From NCBI RefSeq assembly GCF_001043025.1, contig NZ_JYLD01000001.1:1-64000 (forward strand): a stretch of 64,000 bases of DNA, in the 5' to 3' direction. Positions 46,855 through 56,472 of this stretch are shown here, in pieces. A program made the translations under genes and the position numbers. Position 1 is the first letter of the stretch. Every line of letters begins with the position of its first letter. Under the pieces are notes generated by a model, which saw only the letters and a list, made by a program, of their open reading frames with translations, was not told where the DNA came from and made no database searches. This DNA is from Pseudomonas helleri (lineage in GTDB: Bacteria; Pseudomonadota; Gammaproteobacteria; Pseudomonadales; Pseudomonadaceae).

Positions 46855-48246
46855 TCAGTTTTTCTTGCCCAAATTACCCAGCCCGCCAACCACGCCTCCA
46901 ACCAAACCTGTGACCAGGCCAGTTCCCGAACTTGCACCCGCACCCGCGCCAGCACCTGCTGCGGCACCCGCTCCGGCACCGACACCCGCACCTGAGGAAG
47001 AAGTACCTGCTCCCACCCCGACACCGGCGCCTACGCCCACCACCGCACCCACTCCGCCACCCAGCAAGCCGCCCACACCGCCTGTACCAGCGCCCGCTCC
47101 AGTGACGGTATTGACCACCCCGCCAACCGTGCCGGCAACACCGCCCACCAGGCCACCCACCGCACCGCCTGCGCCCGTACCGGTGCCTGCACCGCCAACG
47201 GCACCTGTTACGCCACCCAGCAACCCGCCGATGCCTGTGCTGGAGCCTGTACCGGTACCTGTTCCAGCCGCAGGGTTCACATAACCGCCCGCCTTGTCAG
47301 CCACACCGCCGACACCGACCAACGCGCCACCGACCAGATTGGTGACCGGGTTTTGATCGCCCACGCCGGTCACTTTGTTGCCAACGCCGGCCACCACTCC
47401 ACCGACTTTGTTCAGCAGGCCGTCAACCGGTGCGCCCAACCCTGTGGCTGTGCCGATTTGCCCGGTGGTTTTTTCTACCAGCGAAATCACCGGCACCAGC
47501 ACCTTGTCATTGACCCCGCCGGTTACTTGGCCCAATTGCCCGCTGGTGACATTGGTGGTCAGCGTATTGCCGAGCATGGTGACCGTGGTCCCGACTTTAT
47601 TCACCAGGCCGCCGGTGACATCCGTGACGTTACCGGCAACGCCGCCCACGATCGGGATCTGGCTGATCGGTGTGTTATTGATTACCCCGCTCACGCCCTG
47701 GCCCAGTGAGGACACCCCTTTGCCGATATCAGACACGGCATTGGTTGCGCCAGCGACAGTGATGCCCAGTGAGTTTTTATCTGTACCAATCGTGCCCAGG
47801 CCTTTATCCAGGCCGTCGGTAATGGACGTCACCGCATTACCGGTGTTGGTCACCAACCCGCCTGCCGCGCCCACCACAGGCACCGTTGTCAGGGTGGTGC
47901 CCAAGTCGCTGACAGTCGAACCGACACCGCCGACAGCGCCGCTCACCTGGCTGATAACTTGCCCGGTGACCAGAGGCGTGTTGCCGGCGCCGTTATTGCC
48001 GCCTCCGTTGTTGCCACCGCCGTTATTACCACCACCATTGTTGCCGCCACCGTTATTACCGCTGCCGTCACCACCGCCGTTATTGCCGCCACCGCTACCA
48101 TCACCACCGCCGCCCGTACCGGCATCGGGCGTACTGGCTTCAACATGACTTTTAGAACCGCCACCGCCGCTATGGCAACCAGCCAGGCTGACGGTCATCA
48201 CTAACAAAAGGGCTGTACTTGTTTTTAACCACAGTTGAGTGTTCAT
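46855..48246 (-). CDS. Gly-rich low-complexity lipoprotein of unknown function
   Basis: This 463-residue protein has a signal peptide and lipobox (LAGC at residues 21-24). A Gly/Asn tract with repeated GGNNG units covers residues about 62-90, followed by about 360 residues of Gly/Val/Thr/Ala-rich sequence with recurring GGVxGTVGGV and VTGGLVNKVG-type units. There are no cysteines beyond the lipid-modified one. The first part has a predicted flexible linker character. Automated annotation may call such proteins collagen-like, but the Gly-x-y periodicity is not clear. The start is the ATG at 48246, after AAGGGA. Function is unknown. Confidence 0.8.
   Translation of the reverse strand: MNTQLWLKTSTALLLVMTVSLAGCHSGGGGSKSHVEASTPDAGTGGGGDGSGGGNNGGGDGSGNNGGGNNGGGNNGGGNNGGGNNGAGNTPLVTGQVISQVSGAVGGVGSTVSDLGTTLTTVPVVGAAGGLVTNTGNAVTSITDGLDKGLGTIGTDKNSLGITVAGATNAVSDIGKGVSSLGQGVSGVINNTPISQIPIVGGVAGNVTDVTGGLVNKVGTTVTMLGNTLTTNVTSGQLGQVTGGVNDKVLVPVISLVEKTTGQIGTATGLGAPVDGLLNKVGGVVAGVGNKVTGVGDQNPVTNLVGGALVGVGGVADKAGGYVNPAAGTGTGTGSSTGIGGLLGGVTGAVGGAGTGTGAGGAVGGLVGGVAGTVGGVVNTVTGAGAGTGGVGGLLGGGVGAVVGVGAGVGVGAGTSSSGAGVGAGAGAAAGAGAGAGASSGTGLVTGLVGGVVGGLGNLGKKN
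47989..48063. repeat. 15-bp tandem repeats inside the Gly-rich lipoprotein gene
   Basis: Five units of 15 bp (for example GCCGTTATTGCCGCC and TCCGTTGTTGCCACC) encode the repeated GGNNG pentapeptide on the minus strand. Repeat number may vary between strains through slippage. Confidence 0.75.
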
Positions 48247-48476
48247 GATTATTCCCTTGCACCTGCTTAGCCAGAGTTCGAAGGCTCCCTGCTCTAACGT
48301 CAGAGATACGTTCATCCGTGGCTTCCATCACAACGCCGGACCGGGTATTGAACAACTCACTACTTGGTATTAAGCCCTTATATAACCAGCGCTCACGCGC
48401 AAACTAAAACTCAACAAATCAACACGTTACCCAAAACAAAACACACCACTCACTAAAGTGATAACCCCAATTCACT

Positions 48477-48528
48477 GTAGGAGCGAGCTCGCCTCGCGAT
48501 CTTTTGATCTTTGAGAACATCGCAAGCC
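48477..48528. repeat. Family A REP hairpin (copy 5, partial)
   Basis: GTAGGAGCGAGC and the CTCGCGATCTTTTGATC inner part are present; the right arm has decayed (ACATCGCAAG). It lies just beyond the pbpC stop codon, between pbpC and the lipoprotein promoter. The rest of the 288-bp gap (48247-48534) is A/C-rich, and I see no gene in it. Confidence 0.8.
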
Positions 48529-48534
48529 GGAGGC

Positions 48535-50862
48535 CTACTCCACGACGCTGAATTCAACCCGTGCGGTTTGCCCGCTTTCGTCGAGAACACTCAGCTCATA
48601 GCGCCCTGGCTGTTCAAGGGTGGTGTTGAGCGCTTCTTGATGGCCGCTGTCGCCCAGCGGGGTGCCATTGAGGAACCACCAGCGCCGACCGTCACCGCCC
48701 AGCGCAGTCAGCGTGAGGCGCAATGACGCCTGGCTCGCCGCCGGGCGCCGCAACCGGTCACCCTCTCGCACACCGACAATCGACAACGCTGTTACCGAGT
48801 TCAATGCCGGTGGCGGGCATTGCGTCGAGGCGGGCGGCAAGCGCGCTTCACGCCGTTCCACCCGGGGCAGCCACGGCTCCAGCGGCGCAGGCCACAACGC
48901 CACCTCTCGTGGCTGCGCACCAGGGCATTGCGGGCTAACGCGCAGCCCTTGCCCATCCACCCACAGGGTTTCGCGCAAGCCCACGCCCAACGGCTGATCC
49001 GCCGCCAGCAAGGTCGGCGGCGTGGTGTTATCCAGCGTCCAGGCAAAGCGCTGGCGGCGGCAATTGGGGTCGCTCTTGCTCAACGGCTGGCCCAACGGCC
49101 AACAAATCGCTGCCACGCCCACGCTGCCCGGCACGGGCTGCACCGGCGCGACAATGCCGCGCTGGCTGTCGCGGTTGCTCAGCACATCGTGCACTTGCAG
49201 CATCAGCGGCGCCGCCGAAGCCAGACCAAACTGCCCCGGCACCGGCGTACCGTCCGGGCGACCGATCCACACTCCAATCAAATAGCGCGGCCCTACACCA
49301 ATGGCCAGCGCATCGCGAAAGCCATAACTGGTGCCGGTTTTCCACGCCAAGCTGGGGCGCTGTACCAACTCGGCGGTCGGGTCACGGTCCGGCCGTGCCT
49401 GGCCGCTCAAGATGCGACGGATGATCCACGCTGACCCCGGCGACAGCATGCGCCGCTCTACCAGTTCGTCCTGCGGTTGCAGGCGCAGATTGGCGCTTTT
49501 GCCACCCCGGGCCAGCGCGCTGTAACCGCTGACCAAATCTTCCAGACGGCTGCCAGCCCCGCCCAGAATCAACGCCAGATTAGGCTCTGCCAGCGCAGGC
49601 AAACTCAACGGCACACCGCCGTTGCGCAGGTCGGCCGCAAAACGTTTCGGCCCGTAGGCCTCAAGCAGTTGCACCGCTGGCAAGTTAAGCGACAACGCCA
49701 ACGCTGAACTGGCCGACACCGGCCCGCTAAAGCCCATCGAGAAATTGCCCGGACGGTAATCGCCGTAACGCCGCGGCACGTCTTGCAGCAGCGACTCGGA
49801 ATGAATCAGCCCGGCATCCATCGCCATGCCGTACAAAAAAGGCTTGAGGGTCGAGCCCGGTGAACGCAAGGCGCTGATCATGTCGACATGGCCAAAGCGC
49901 CGCGCATCGTTAATGTCCACCGAGCCGAGGTAGGCACGCACGGCCATGTTGTCGGTTTCAACCACCAGGATCGCCGCCGAGGTGTGCTCGGGCAATCGTG
50001 CTCGCCAGCCCAGCAGCAAGTCTTCGAGGCGGCGTTGCAGGTTGGCGTCCAGGGTAGTGCGGATCAGCGGCGGGCTGTGCGGACGATTCAAGCGCCGCGC
50101 CAGCAACGGCGCCAGGCTCGGTTCCAGTCGCGGGGCGAGCAACAGCGGCTCCTCCAGCGCTTCATCCACAGCCCCTTGTGGCCATACCTGATACTCGGCC
50201 AGACGCCGCAACACCTTGTCCCGCGCCACTTGCGCGCGCTCGGGATGACGGTCAGGCCGCAGGCGGCTCGGCGCTTGCGGCAACACGGCCAGTAGCGCGG
50301 CTTCGGAGCGCGTGAGTTGCTGCGGCGACTTGCCCAGATATGCCCAACTGGCCGCCGCCACCCCCTGTAACGTCCCGCCAAAGGGTGCGCGATTGAGGTA
50401 CAGGTTCAAGATCTCGGACTTGGACAGATGCCACTCCAGTTGCGCCGTACGCCACAACTGGCGCAACTTGCCGGGCAACGTACGTTCATGGGGATCGAGC
50501 AAACGGGCGACCTGCATCGACAAGGTGCTGCCCCCTGACAGCACTCGCCCGCCACTGAGGTTTTGCCAGGCCGCCCGGCCCAAGGCCAGCGGGTTAACCC
50601 CCGGATGCTGATAAAACCAGCGGTCTTCGTAGGTCAGCAACGCCTCAAGGTAATACGGCGACACCTCGTCCGTTTGCACGGGGTAGCGCCATACGCCATT
50701 GGTATCGGCAAAGCGCCACAGCGGCGTGCCGTCTTCGGCCAAGACCACACGGGCCAAGTCATCCTTGGGCAACGGCAAGGGCCACAGCCGGTCAGCCAGC
50801 CACAGCAGTGCGACTGCCAGCAACAGGCCGCAGGTGCTCCACAGCACGATCTTTTTAAGCAT
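48535..50862 (-). CDS. pbpC: Penicillin-binding protein 1C
   Basis: This 775-residue bifunctional peptidoglycan synthase has an N-terminal membrane anchor and a glycosyltransferase domain (about 55-220) with EDRWFYQHPGVN near residue 77 and GGSTLSMQ near residue 108. The transpeptidase domain follows (about 280-560), with the serine motif SPGSTLKP, an SLN-type motif (ALSLNLPA) and KTGTSYG. The C-terminal BiPBP domain (about 690-775) is present, as usual for PbpC. It is normally paired with an α2-macroglobulin, as seen here at 51311-56203. Confidence 0.95.
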   Translation of the reverse strand: MLKKIVLWSTCGLLLAVALLWLADRLWPLPLPKDDLARVVLAEDGTPLWRFADTNGVWRYPVQTDEVSPYYLEALLTYEDRWFYQHPGVNPLALGRAAWQNLSGGRVLSGGSTLSMQVARLLDPHERTLPGKLRQLWRTAQLEWHLSKSEILNLYLNRAPFGGTLQGVAAASWAYLGKSPQQLTRSEAALLAVLPQAPSRLRPDRHPERAQVARDKVLRRLAEYQVWPQGAVDEALEEPLLLAPRLEPSLAPLLARRLNRPHSPPLIRTTLDANLQRRLEDLLLGWRARLPEHTSAAILVVETDNMAVRAYLGSVDINDARRFGHVDMISALRSPGSTLKPFLYGMAMDAGLIHSESLLQDVPRRYGDYRPGNFSMGFSGPVSASSALALSLNLPAVQLLEAYGPKRFAADLRNGGVPLSLPALAEPNLALILGGAGSRLEDLVSGYSALARGGKSANLRLQPQDELVERRMLSPGSAWIIRRILSGQARPDRDPTAELVQRPSLAWKTGTSYGFRDALAIGVGPRYLIGVWIGRPDGTPVPGQFGLASAAPLMLQVHDVLSNRDSQRGIVAPVQPVPGSVGVAAICWPLGQPLSKSDPNCRRQRFAWTLDNTTPPTLLAADQPLGVGLRETLWVDGQGLRVSPQCPGAQPREVALWPAPLEPWLPRVERREARLPPASTQCPPPALNSVTALSIVGVREGDRLRRPAASQASLRLTLTALGGDGRRWWFLNGTPLGDSGHQEALNTTLEQPGRYELSVLDESGQTARVEFSVVE

Positions 50863-50947
50863 TACTCATTACGCAACTTTGCACCTGGTCTGGTTGCCTA
50901 AGGGGTATCTCTGGCACAGTGGCCATCTTATTGATCGGGACATCCCC

Positions 50948-51241
50948 ATGCACGTCGAAAGCTTTATTGGAAATCTGGGCCTGTGGTTGGGCACCGTCGT
51001 TCGCTGGATCGTCGAAAGCTTGAGCGGCCTGTTCACCATGATCACTCAAGCGGGCAGCAACTTTATCGACGGTATGGCCCGCGCCTTGGGCATGGACACC
51101 TCTATCGTCAGCATCGCCGTGCTGGTACTCGGGCTGCTGTTTTTGTACAACGCCGTGCGCGCCTTTATGCGCGCCTCAATTATCGGCGGCGTGATCTGGC
51201 TGCTGCTGGGGCTGTGGGTGTTGAGCTGGATTATTAACTGA
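50948..51241 (+). CDS. Small membrane protein of unknown function
   Basis: This 97-residue protein has two likely membrane helices: residues about 51-68 (IVSIAVLVLGLLFLYNAV) and 73-95 (RASIIGGVIWLLLGLWVLSWII). The N-terminal 45 residues form an amphipathic stretch (IGNLGLWLGTVVRWIVESLSGLF). The start is the ATG at 50948; a ribosome site is weak. It lies between pbpC and the α2-macroglobulin gene on the opposite strand, so it is not in their operon. I do not recognise it. Confidence 0.75.
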   Translation: MHVESFIGNLGLWLGTVVRWIVESLSGLFTMITQAGSNFIDGMARALGMDTSIVSIAVLVLGLLFLYNAVRAFMRASIIGGVIWLLLGLWVLSWIIN

Positions 51242-51248
51242 CGCCGTG

Positions 51249-51299
51249 GCCTCGCGGTCTTTTAAACATCAAAAGATCGCGAGGCAAGCTCGCTCCTAC
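51249..51299. repeat. Family A REP hairpin (copy 6, truncated left arm)
   Basis: The inner dyad CCTCGCGGTCTTTT...AAAAGATCGCGAGG and the right arm GCTCGCTCCTAC are present; the outer left arm is missing. It lies 8 nt from the small membrane gene and just after the α2-macroglobulin stop codon. Confidence 0.85.
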
Positions 51300-51310
51300 A
51301 GAGGGTGGGG

Positions 51311-54300
51311 TTAGCGGGCCTTGATCACCATGTCGCCGGGGGTTTCGCCCACGGCCTGCCAGTTGGTCCGGTACATCGACTCCACTTGCGGCGGCGGTAC
51401 GCGATAGGTGCCCGGCGTCACGGCACGCGCCAGATACAGCAGGTGCGTGGTGCCATAGCCGTCCAGTTTGACCGCCGCGACGTAACGGTCATCGCGGTAT
51501 TCCTGATGCTGCACGCTGGCGTATTGCATCGCGTCGCGCCATTGCTTGACCTCGGTGCTGGCATTTTCAAGGCTGGCCGCACTCTGCCCCAGGTTCTGGT
51601 TTTCCAGCTCAAGCCCCGCTGGCAGCAAATCGACGACCAACGCATCCGGCACCGCCTGCTTGGCCGTGACCGCCACGTGCACCAACACCAGATCGCCGCT
51701 TTTCAGGGCCTTGATGTTCAACGGCTCGCCATTCATGCCCAGGTAATCGCGGCGAATGCTCATGTTCTCGCCACCTGCCGCCGGGGCCTGCTGTGGATAA
51801 CCCGAAATCGTCAGTTGTTGGTACACCGCGTCGCTGCCTTCGTTGCGCAACGTCAGCGGCTGCGTCAGCAATGGCCCGTCAAGCTTGAGGCCCGACTGCT
51901 GGTTATTCAGCTCGCGGATTTGCTCGCCGCTGGTGAGCTGCGCCGACCACTTGGCTTCTGGCTGGCTCAACAGGTCACGCCCGGCCAGGAACAGCGAGTT
52001 ACGCTCCTGGGTCGACAACCAGCGGCTGGCCGCCAACAAATCTGACAACTCAAACAGGCGCTGCTCACGCTGGCCGCTCATCAAGTTGTTTTCTTCCAGC
52101 AGCGCCACAATCAGCGCCTGATCGCGCAACGGGCTGCCGTAATCGCCCAGCCATTGATTGTCTTTGCGCTTGGCCGCCAACCCGGCCAGCAACGCCTGAT
52201 CGGCACGCGGCTGATCGCCCATTTTTTGCAAGGCAATCGACAGCTGCACCAGCGGCAAGCCTGAACGCGCATCGCTGCGGCGCTCAAAAATACTGCGCAA
52301 TGCGCCCAGCGGCGCCTGCTGGCTGCGGGCCAGAACCAGCGCGGCATAGGCCTGCACAGCAAAGCGGGTGTGGTCGAGGTTGTCGCTGTAGTCGGCTTCG
52401 ATCAGGTTGCGCTCTTGCACATACCGCAGCAGCCGCTCGTTGGCCTTTTTCAACGCATCGACCGGTACGGCGTAGCCCTGATCACGGGCGCGCAACAGGA
52501 AGTCGGTGATGTAAGCGGTCAGCCAATACTCTTCCTGCCCGTCGGCACCCCACAGGCCAAAGCTGCCGTTGTAGCGTTGCATGCCCAGCAGGCGCTCGAT
52601 CCCCAGTTCAATTTTGCGGGTGCGCTCGGCGTCCGGCTCACCTTCCAGGCCCAGGCGTTTGAGCAACGCCGCGTCAGCGTACAGCGCCGGGTACAAGCCG
52701 CTGGTGGTTTGCTCGGAGCAGCCATACGGGTACGCCTTGAGTGCACGAATCTGTTCACCCAGGTTCAACGGCGGGCGGCTCGACAGGCTCAGCAAGGCTT
52801 CGCGCCCGGCTGGTTCAAAGGCCTGCAACTCACCTTCTGGCAGGCTCCACGGCTGATCCGTGAGCACTGCCCGATAATGCTTGAGCAACGCCGGGTACGC
52901 CGGGCGCACGCCCAGCGTCCATTCGCGGCTGAACGGCGCCAGGGTTTCACCCGGCAGGTCCAGGCCACTCACGGTGACCTTGACCACGCCCGTACCAAAA
53001 CCGCCCAGCGCCTTGACCGGGATCTGCAACGTGCTGCGTTGGCCGGGGCTCAACGTGACGTTTTGCGTAGCCTCACCGAGCAGGCTGATTTGGCCGTCAG
53101 CGTTGAGGGTGACGGTCAGTTTTTGCGGTTTGTCGGTCAGGTTGAACAGGTCCAGCGCCAAGCGGGTCTCATCCCCTCCGGCCAAAAAGCGCGGTGCGGC
53201 CAACTCGGCCACCAAGGGTGCAGCGACCACGGTTTTGGCCTGGGCCATGCCGTAGCGATCATCGGTCCAGGCTTGCGCCATCAAGCGCAGTTCGCCGTTG
53301 AAGTCCGGGATGTTGACGCTGACTTCGCCTTCGCCCTGCGCATTCAGAGTGACCGGTGCACTTTGCAGCGCGACGATGTTCACGCTGGTGGCCGGGCGTT
53401 TACCGCCTTTGGCCAGGGCCGCGTCACCGCCGAATGCGAGGCTGGCCAGACGGCCCTGCCCGGCTTCGATCAGTTGCCCGTAAATATCCAGTTGGTCGGC
53501 GCCATAAGCCTTGCGCCCAAACAGGCTGGCGTACGGATCCGGGGTCGGGTAATCGGTAATGTTCAGCACCCCGACGTCCACCGCAGCCAGCAAGACATGG
53601 GCTTGTTGCGGAATGCTGCCGTCAGCGTTTTTAGCCTGAATTTTCACCGTCAGCGGTTGTTTGGGGCGCATTTTTTCAGGCGCTTCGAGGGTCAGCGCCA
53701 ACTTGCGCTGGGTCCGGTCAAGCGGCAGGTGCAACACGCCCACGGCACGTTTTGGGGTGATATTGGTTTTACGCTCACCGGGGCGAATCACCAGCGCACT
53801 AACATACAAATCGTGGCGCGCCCACGTCGGGTCGAGTTTGATGTCGAAGGTTTTGCCTTCAGCCGGGACTTCAATTTCTTCCCACCACAACGGCCCGTCA
53901 CTGCCTTCGACCAGCAGATAACCTTTGCCCGCAGCGGGCGGCGTGACCGTGACTTTGGCGGTATCACCATCGCTGTACGCGGCCTTGTCCAGCGCCAGCT
54001 TGACCTGATCCGGGCGTACGGCGCCGCCTTCGGCGTTGTCCTGGGCACGATAACCGGCCCAGAAACGCATGCTGCTGACCAACCCGGTTTGCGGGTCTTC
54101 GACCTCCACACGGTATGGGCCCCACTCCACCGGGAAGCTGACCTTGGCGGTTTCTCCGGCTTTTACGCTGACCGTTTCTTCGTTGAGGTTCAGAAACTTC
54201 TCGTTGTAGTGATAGCTCCAGCCGTCGCTGTCCGAGTAGTTCCAGTAGTAGTCACGGCGCTCGCGCACCAAGCGGACCTTGAGGTTTTCAGCCGACAGCT

Positions 54301-56203
54301 TGTTGCCCTGAGTGTCCGCTACCAACAGCTCGAATTCGGCCGGGCCATCGCCATCGGTTTCAGTCCCGTCAAACAACCCGCGAAGCCCCGGCAAGCGCTC
54401 CGCTGGCCAGACCGGCTGCACCAGACGTCGGGTGATCGGGCGACCACCGGACTCTTGCAAGCTGGCCTGGACAATCACCTGCAGCGGCGACTTGGCTTCG
54501 CTCCACTGGCTATCGATGGTGAGGGTTTCTTTGCCATCAGCGTTGAGCACGCTTTCGTCCAGCTCCAGGTCCTGGGTCAACTCGTTCTCGGTGACAGAAC
54601 CGAATTGATAACCCGGCAATGCGCTGACTGCCTCGCGCAGAGGCCGCACGTACACTTGGCCGCTCAAACGGTTGCCCGCTGCCGGGGCGCCATACAGGTA
54701 ACGACCCGTGACCTGAATCTCAGGGTTTTGCTCTGGACGCAGCGGCGTATCACTGCCTTTGAGCTCCAGCGCCATGCGTTCCGGCAAGAAGTCTTCGACC
54801 GAAAACTCATACAACTGCGGCTTGCCGTCGCCCAGGTCGAACACTAACTGCCAGCGCCCGGTCGGCGCCTCGCCTGCCAGTGCCAGCGAATACTGATAAA
54901 AGCCCGAAGCATCGGGCTCCCAGACGAACTTGCGGCTGACTTGCTCGTCCGGGCGACGCACTTCTACGCTGACCGGTTGCGGCTTGACCGGCTTGCCGTC
55001 GCGATCACGCAGTAAGGCATTGAGCAGCACGGTTTCGCCGGGGCGGTACAGGTCACGCGGGCCAAACACAAAAAATTGCAGCGGGTGCGCCTGCGGGCCA
55101 GCGATGTCGAACTCGGCCAAATCCAGCGCCGCCGTGTTCAAGCGCAGCAAGCTGGTCTGATCGCCCTGACGCGCCAGCAGCACTTCGGCCTTGGGCGGCA
55201 AAGCCAGTTCGGCGTGGCCTTGTTTATCGGTTTTGCCTTGGGCGAGCATTTTGCCTTTGCCGTCGAGCAACTCCAGATCCACATTGGCCAAGGCACTCCC
55301 GCCCTCCAGCGCCTGGGTGAACACATCCAGACGCTTCTGATAACGGTGCACGGAAAGGCCGATGTCACTGAGGGTGAACAAAGTGGCCGGGGTCGAATAG
55401 TTGTAGCTGCCGGACGCGGTCATCACCGCCAGGTACACGCCCGGTTGCTGCAACGGCTTGATCCCCGAAGTGGGCAGAATCAAGGTTTCGCGGGTGTTGC
55501 GGGCCGGGTTCAAATCAAAGCGCCCGCCGTAGACCAGATCGGCCATGCTCAACAGATCTTTGGCTTCATAGCTTTGCAGGCTGCTGTTGCGGCCCCATTG
55601 ACTGAGAAAGGCAGGCAGGGATTCGGGTTTGACGCGGAAGAACTCAACGTCGACCTTGTCGACATTCAGCGCGATCACCGGCAACCCTTCGGCCAAACGT
55701 GTCGGCAGCAAGTTGCCGCGGCTGGCAAAGCCGACGGTGGGTTGCAGGTCACGGGTTTGCAGACGGCTGATGTACTCGGCGGCCAGCGTCGCCTCGTTGA
55801 CGGCACGCAGGCCGGGGTCGACGGTGAGGATCAATTTGCGCTGCGGCTCAAGATGGCGCAGGTGCACTTCCATCAGGTTATCCGAAAGCTCCCAGGCGCC
55901 ATCGACCTTGCCGGTCTTGGCGTCGACCAGGTGCAGTTTTTCTGCGAAGTTTTGCTTGGGGTCCAGCGGCACCGAGAAACTCACCGACAGCGTGCTGGCA
56001 CCGTCCAGCTGCACTTCAGAGACATCCACCACGTTTAACTCACGCCCGGCAAAGCGCTCGGCCAGCACCTTGGGGTCTTGCACCGGCTTGGCGGCCTGCG
56101 TGACGGCGGCAGGCTTGGGCGTCTCGGGCTTGCCGGATGAAGAAGAATCGCAAGCACTGAGCAGCGCCAGCGCGCAAGCCAGAAACAGTCCTTTGTTAAG
56201 CAT
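51311..56203 (-). CDS. Bacterial α2-macroglobulin lipoprotein
   Basis: This 1630-residue lipoprotein (lipobox LLSACDS) is a bacterial α2-macroglobulin, thought to trap proteases in the periplasm. MG1-type domains occupy the N-terminal two-thirds. The thioester motif is CSEQ, with the cysteine at residue 1162 (YPYGCSEQTTSG); E. coli has CLEQ at this place. The helical thioester domain follows (to about residue 1400), then a receptor-binding-like C-terminus. The pairing with pbpC is classical: A2M protects where PBP1C repairs the wall. The start ATG at 56203 gives a good lipoprotein signal. Confidence 0.93.
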   Translation of the reverse strand: MLNKGLFLACALALLSACDSSSSGKPETPKPAAVTQAAKPVQDPKVLAERFAGRELNVVDVSEVQLDGASTLSVSFSVPLDPKQNFAEKLHLVDAKTGKVDGAWELSDNLMEVHLRHLEPQRKLILTVDPGLRAVNEATLAAEYISRLQTRDLQPTVGFASRGNLLPTRLAEGLPVIALNVDKVDVEFFRVKPESLPAFLSQWGRNSSLQSYEAKDLLSMADLVYGGRFDLNPARNTRETLILPTSGIKPLQQPGVYLAVMTASGSYNYSTPATLFTLSDIGLSVHRYQKRLDVFTQALEGGSALANVDLELLDGKGKMLAQGKTDKQGHAELALPPKAEVLLARQGDQTSLLRLNTAALDLAEFDIAGPQAHPLQFFVFGPRDLYRPGETVLLNALLRDRDGKPVKPQPVSVEVRRPDEQVSRKFVWEPDASGFYQYSLALAGEAPTGRWQLVFDLGDGKPQLYEFSVEDFLPERMALELKGSDTPLRPEQNPEIQVTGRYLYGAPAAGNRLSGQVYVRPLREAVSALPGYQFGSVTENELTQDLELDESVLNADGKETLTIDSQWSEAKSPLQVIVQASLQESGGRPITRRLVQPVWPAERLPGLRGLFDGTETDGDGPAEFELLVADTQGNKLSAENLKVRLVRERRDYYWNYSDSDGWSYHYNEKFLNLNEETVSVKAGETAKVSFPVEWGPYRVEVEDPQTGLVSSMRFWAGYRAQDNAEGGAVRPDQVKLALDKAAYSDGDTAKVTVTPPAAGKGYLLVEGSDGPLWWEEIEVPAEGKTFDIKLDPTWARHDLYVSALVIRPGERKTNITPKRAVGVLHLPLDRTQRKLALTLEAPEKMRPKQPLTVKIQAKNADGSIPQQAHVLLAAVDVGVLNITDYPTPDPYASLFGRKAYGADQLDIYGQLIEAGQGRLASLAFGGDAALAKGGKRPATSVNIVALQSAPVTLNAQGEGEVSVNIPDFNGELRLMAQAWTDDRYGMAQAKTVVAAPLVAELAAPRFLAGGDETRLALDLFNLTDKPQKLTVTLNADGQISLLGEATQNVTLSPGQRSTLQIPVKALGGFGTGVVKVTVSGLDLPGETLAPFSREWTLGVRPAYPALLKHYRAVLTDQPWSLPEGELQAFEPAGREALLSLSSRPPLNLGEQIRALKAYPYGCSEQTTSGLYPALYADAALLKRLGLEGEPDAERTRKIELGIERLLGMQRYNGSFGLWGADGQEEYWLTAYITDFLLRARDQGYAVPVDALKKANERLLRYVQERNLIEADYSDNLDHTRFAVQAYAALVLARSQQAPLGALRSIFERRSDARSGLPLVQLSIALQKMGDQPRADQALLAGLAAKRKDNQWLGDYGSPLRDQALIVALLEENNLMSGQREQRLFELSDLLAASRWLSTQERNSLFLAGRDLLSQPEAKWSAQLTSGEQIRELNNQQSGLKLDGPLLTQPLTLRNEGSDAVYQQLTISGYPQQAPAAGGENMSIRRDYLGMNGEPLNIKALKSGDLVLVHVAVTAKQAVPDALVVDLLPAGLELENQNLGQSAASLENASTEVKQWRDAMQYASVQHQEYRDDRYVAAVKLDGYGTTHLLYLARAVTPGTYRVPPPQVESMYRTNWQAVGETPGDMVIKAR

Positions 56204-56318
56204 GGTGTACTCATTGTCGTGGCAGTGAAGGGGCGACTATATAACAGCGTGACGCGAACGGCAGACGCGCTGGTCAGATTGACCGGGGAATACGAAATTG
56301 GTTCTCGACGCCCTTTCT

Positions 56319-56404
56319 GTGGGAGCGGGCTTGCTCGCGATGCCAACAACTCGATCTGCCTGACGCCCCTCGTCGCCCCAATCGCGGGCAAGCCCGGCTC
56401 CCAC
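56319..56404. repeat. Family B REP hairpin (copy 2)
   Basis: GTGGGAGCGGGCTTGCTCGCGAT at the left pairs with ATCGCGGGCAAGCCCGGCTCCCAC at the right, with a one-base insertion. It lies between the divergent A2M and MATE genes, so it may sit in or near their promoters. Confidence 0.85.
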
Positions 56405-56472
56405 AGGGTGTGAATCAAAACCCGCCCTGGGTAAACATTCGCTCTACAATGCCGGTCCTCAAAGGAGCCTGC

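Noticed and set aside
47989..48110. Short regular repeats resembling a CRISPR or microsatellite
   Set aside because: They encode an in-frame Gly/Asn repeat of the lipoprotein and contain no spacers.
46844..48148. Pro/Thr-rich plus-strand frames opposite the lipoprotein
   Set aside because: They are the antisense of the Gly-rich protein; Gly/Val codons read backwards give Pro/Thr-rich sequence. The minus-strand protein has a proper lipoprotein signal.
52370..54847. Open frame of 825 codons on the plus strand, within the α2-macroglobulin gene
   Set aside because: It is the antisense of a clear 1630-residue protein with domain-level motifs; the composition (many H, Q, R) is typical of antisense frames in G+C-rich genes.
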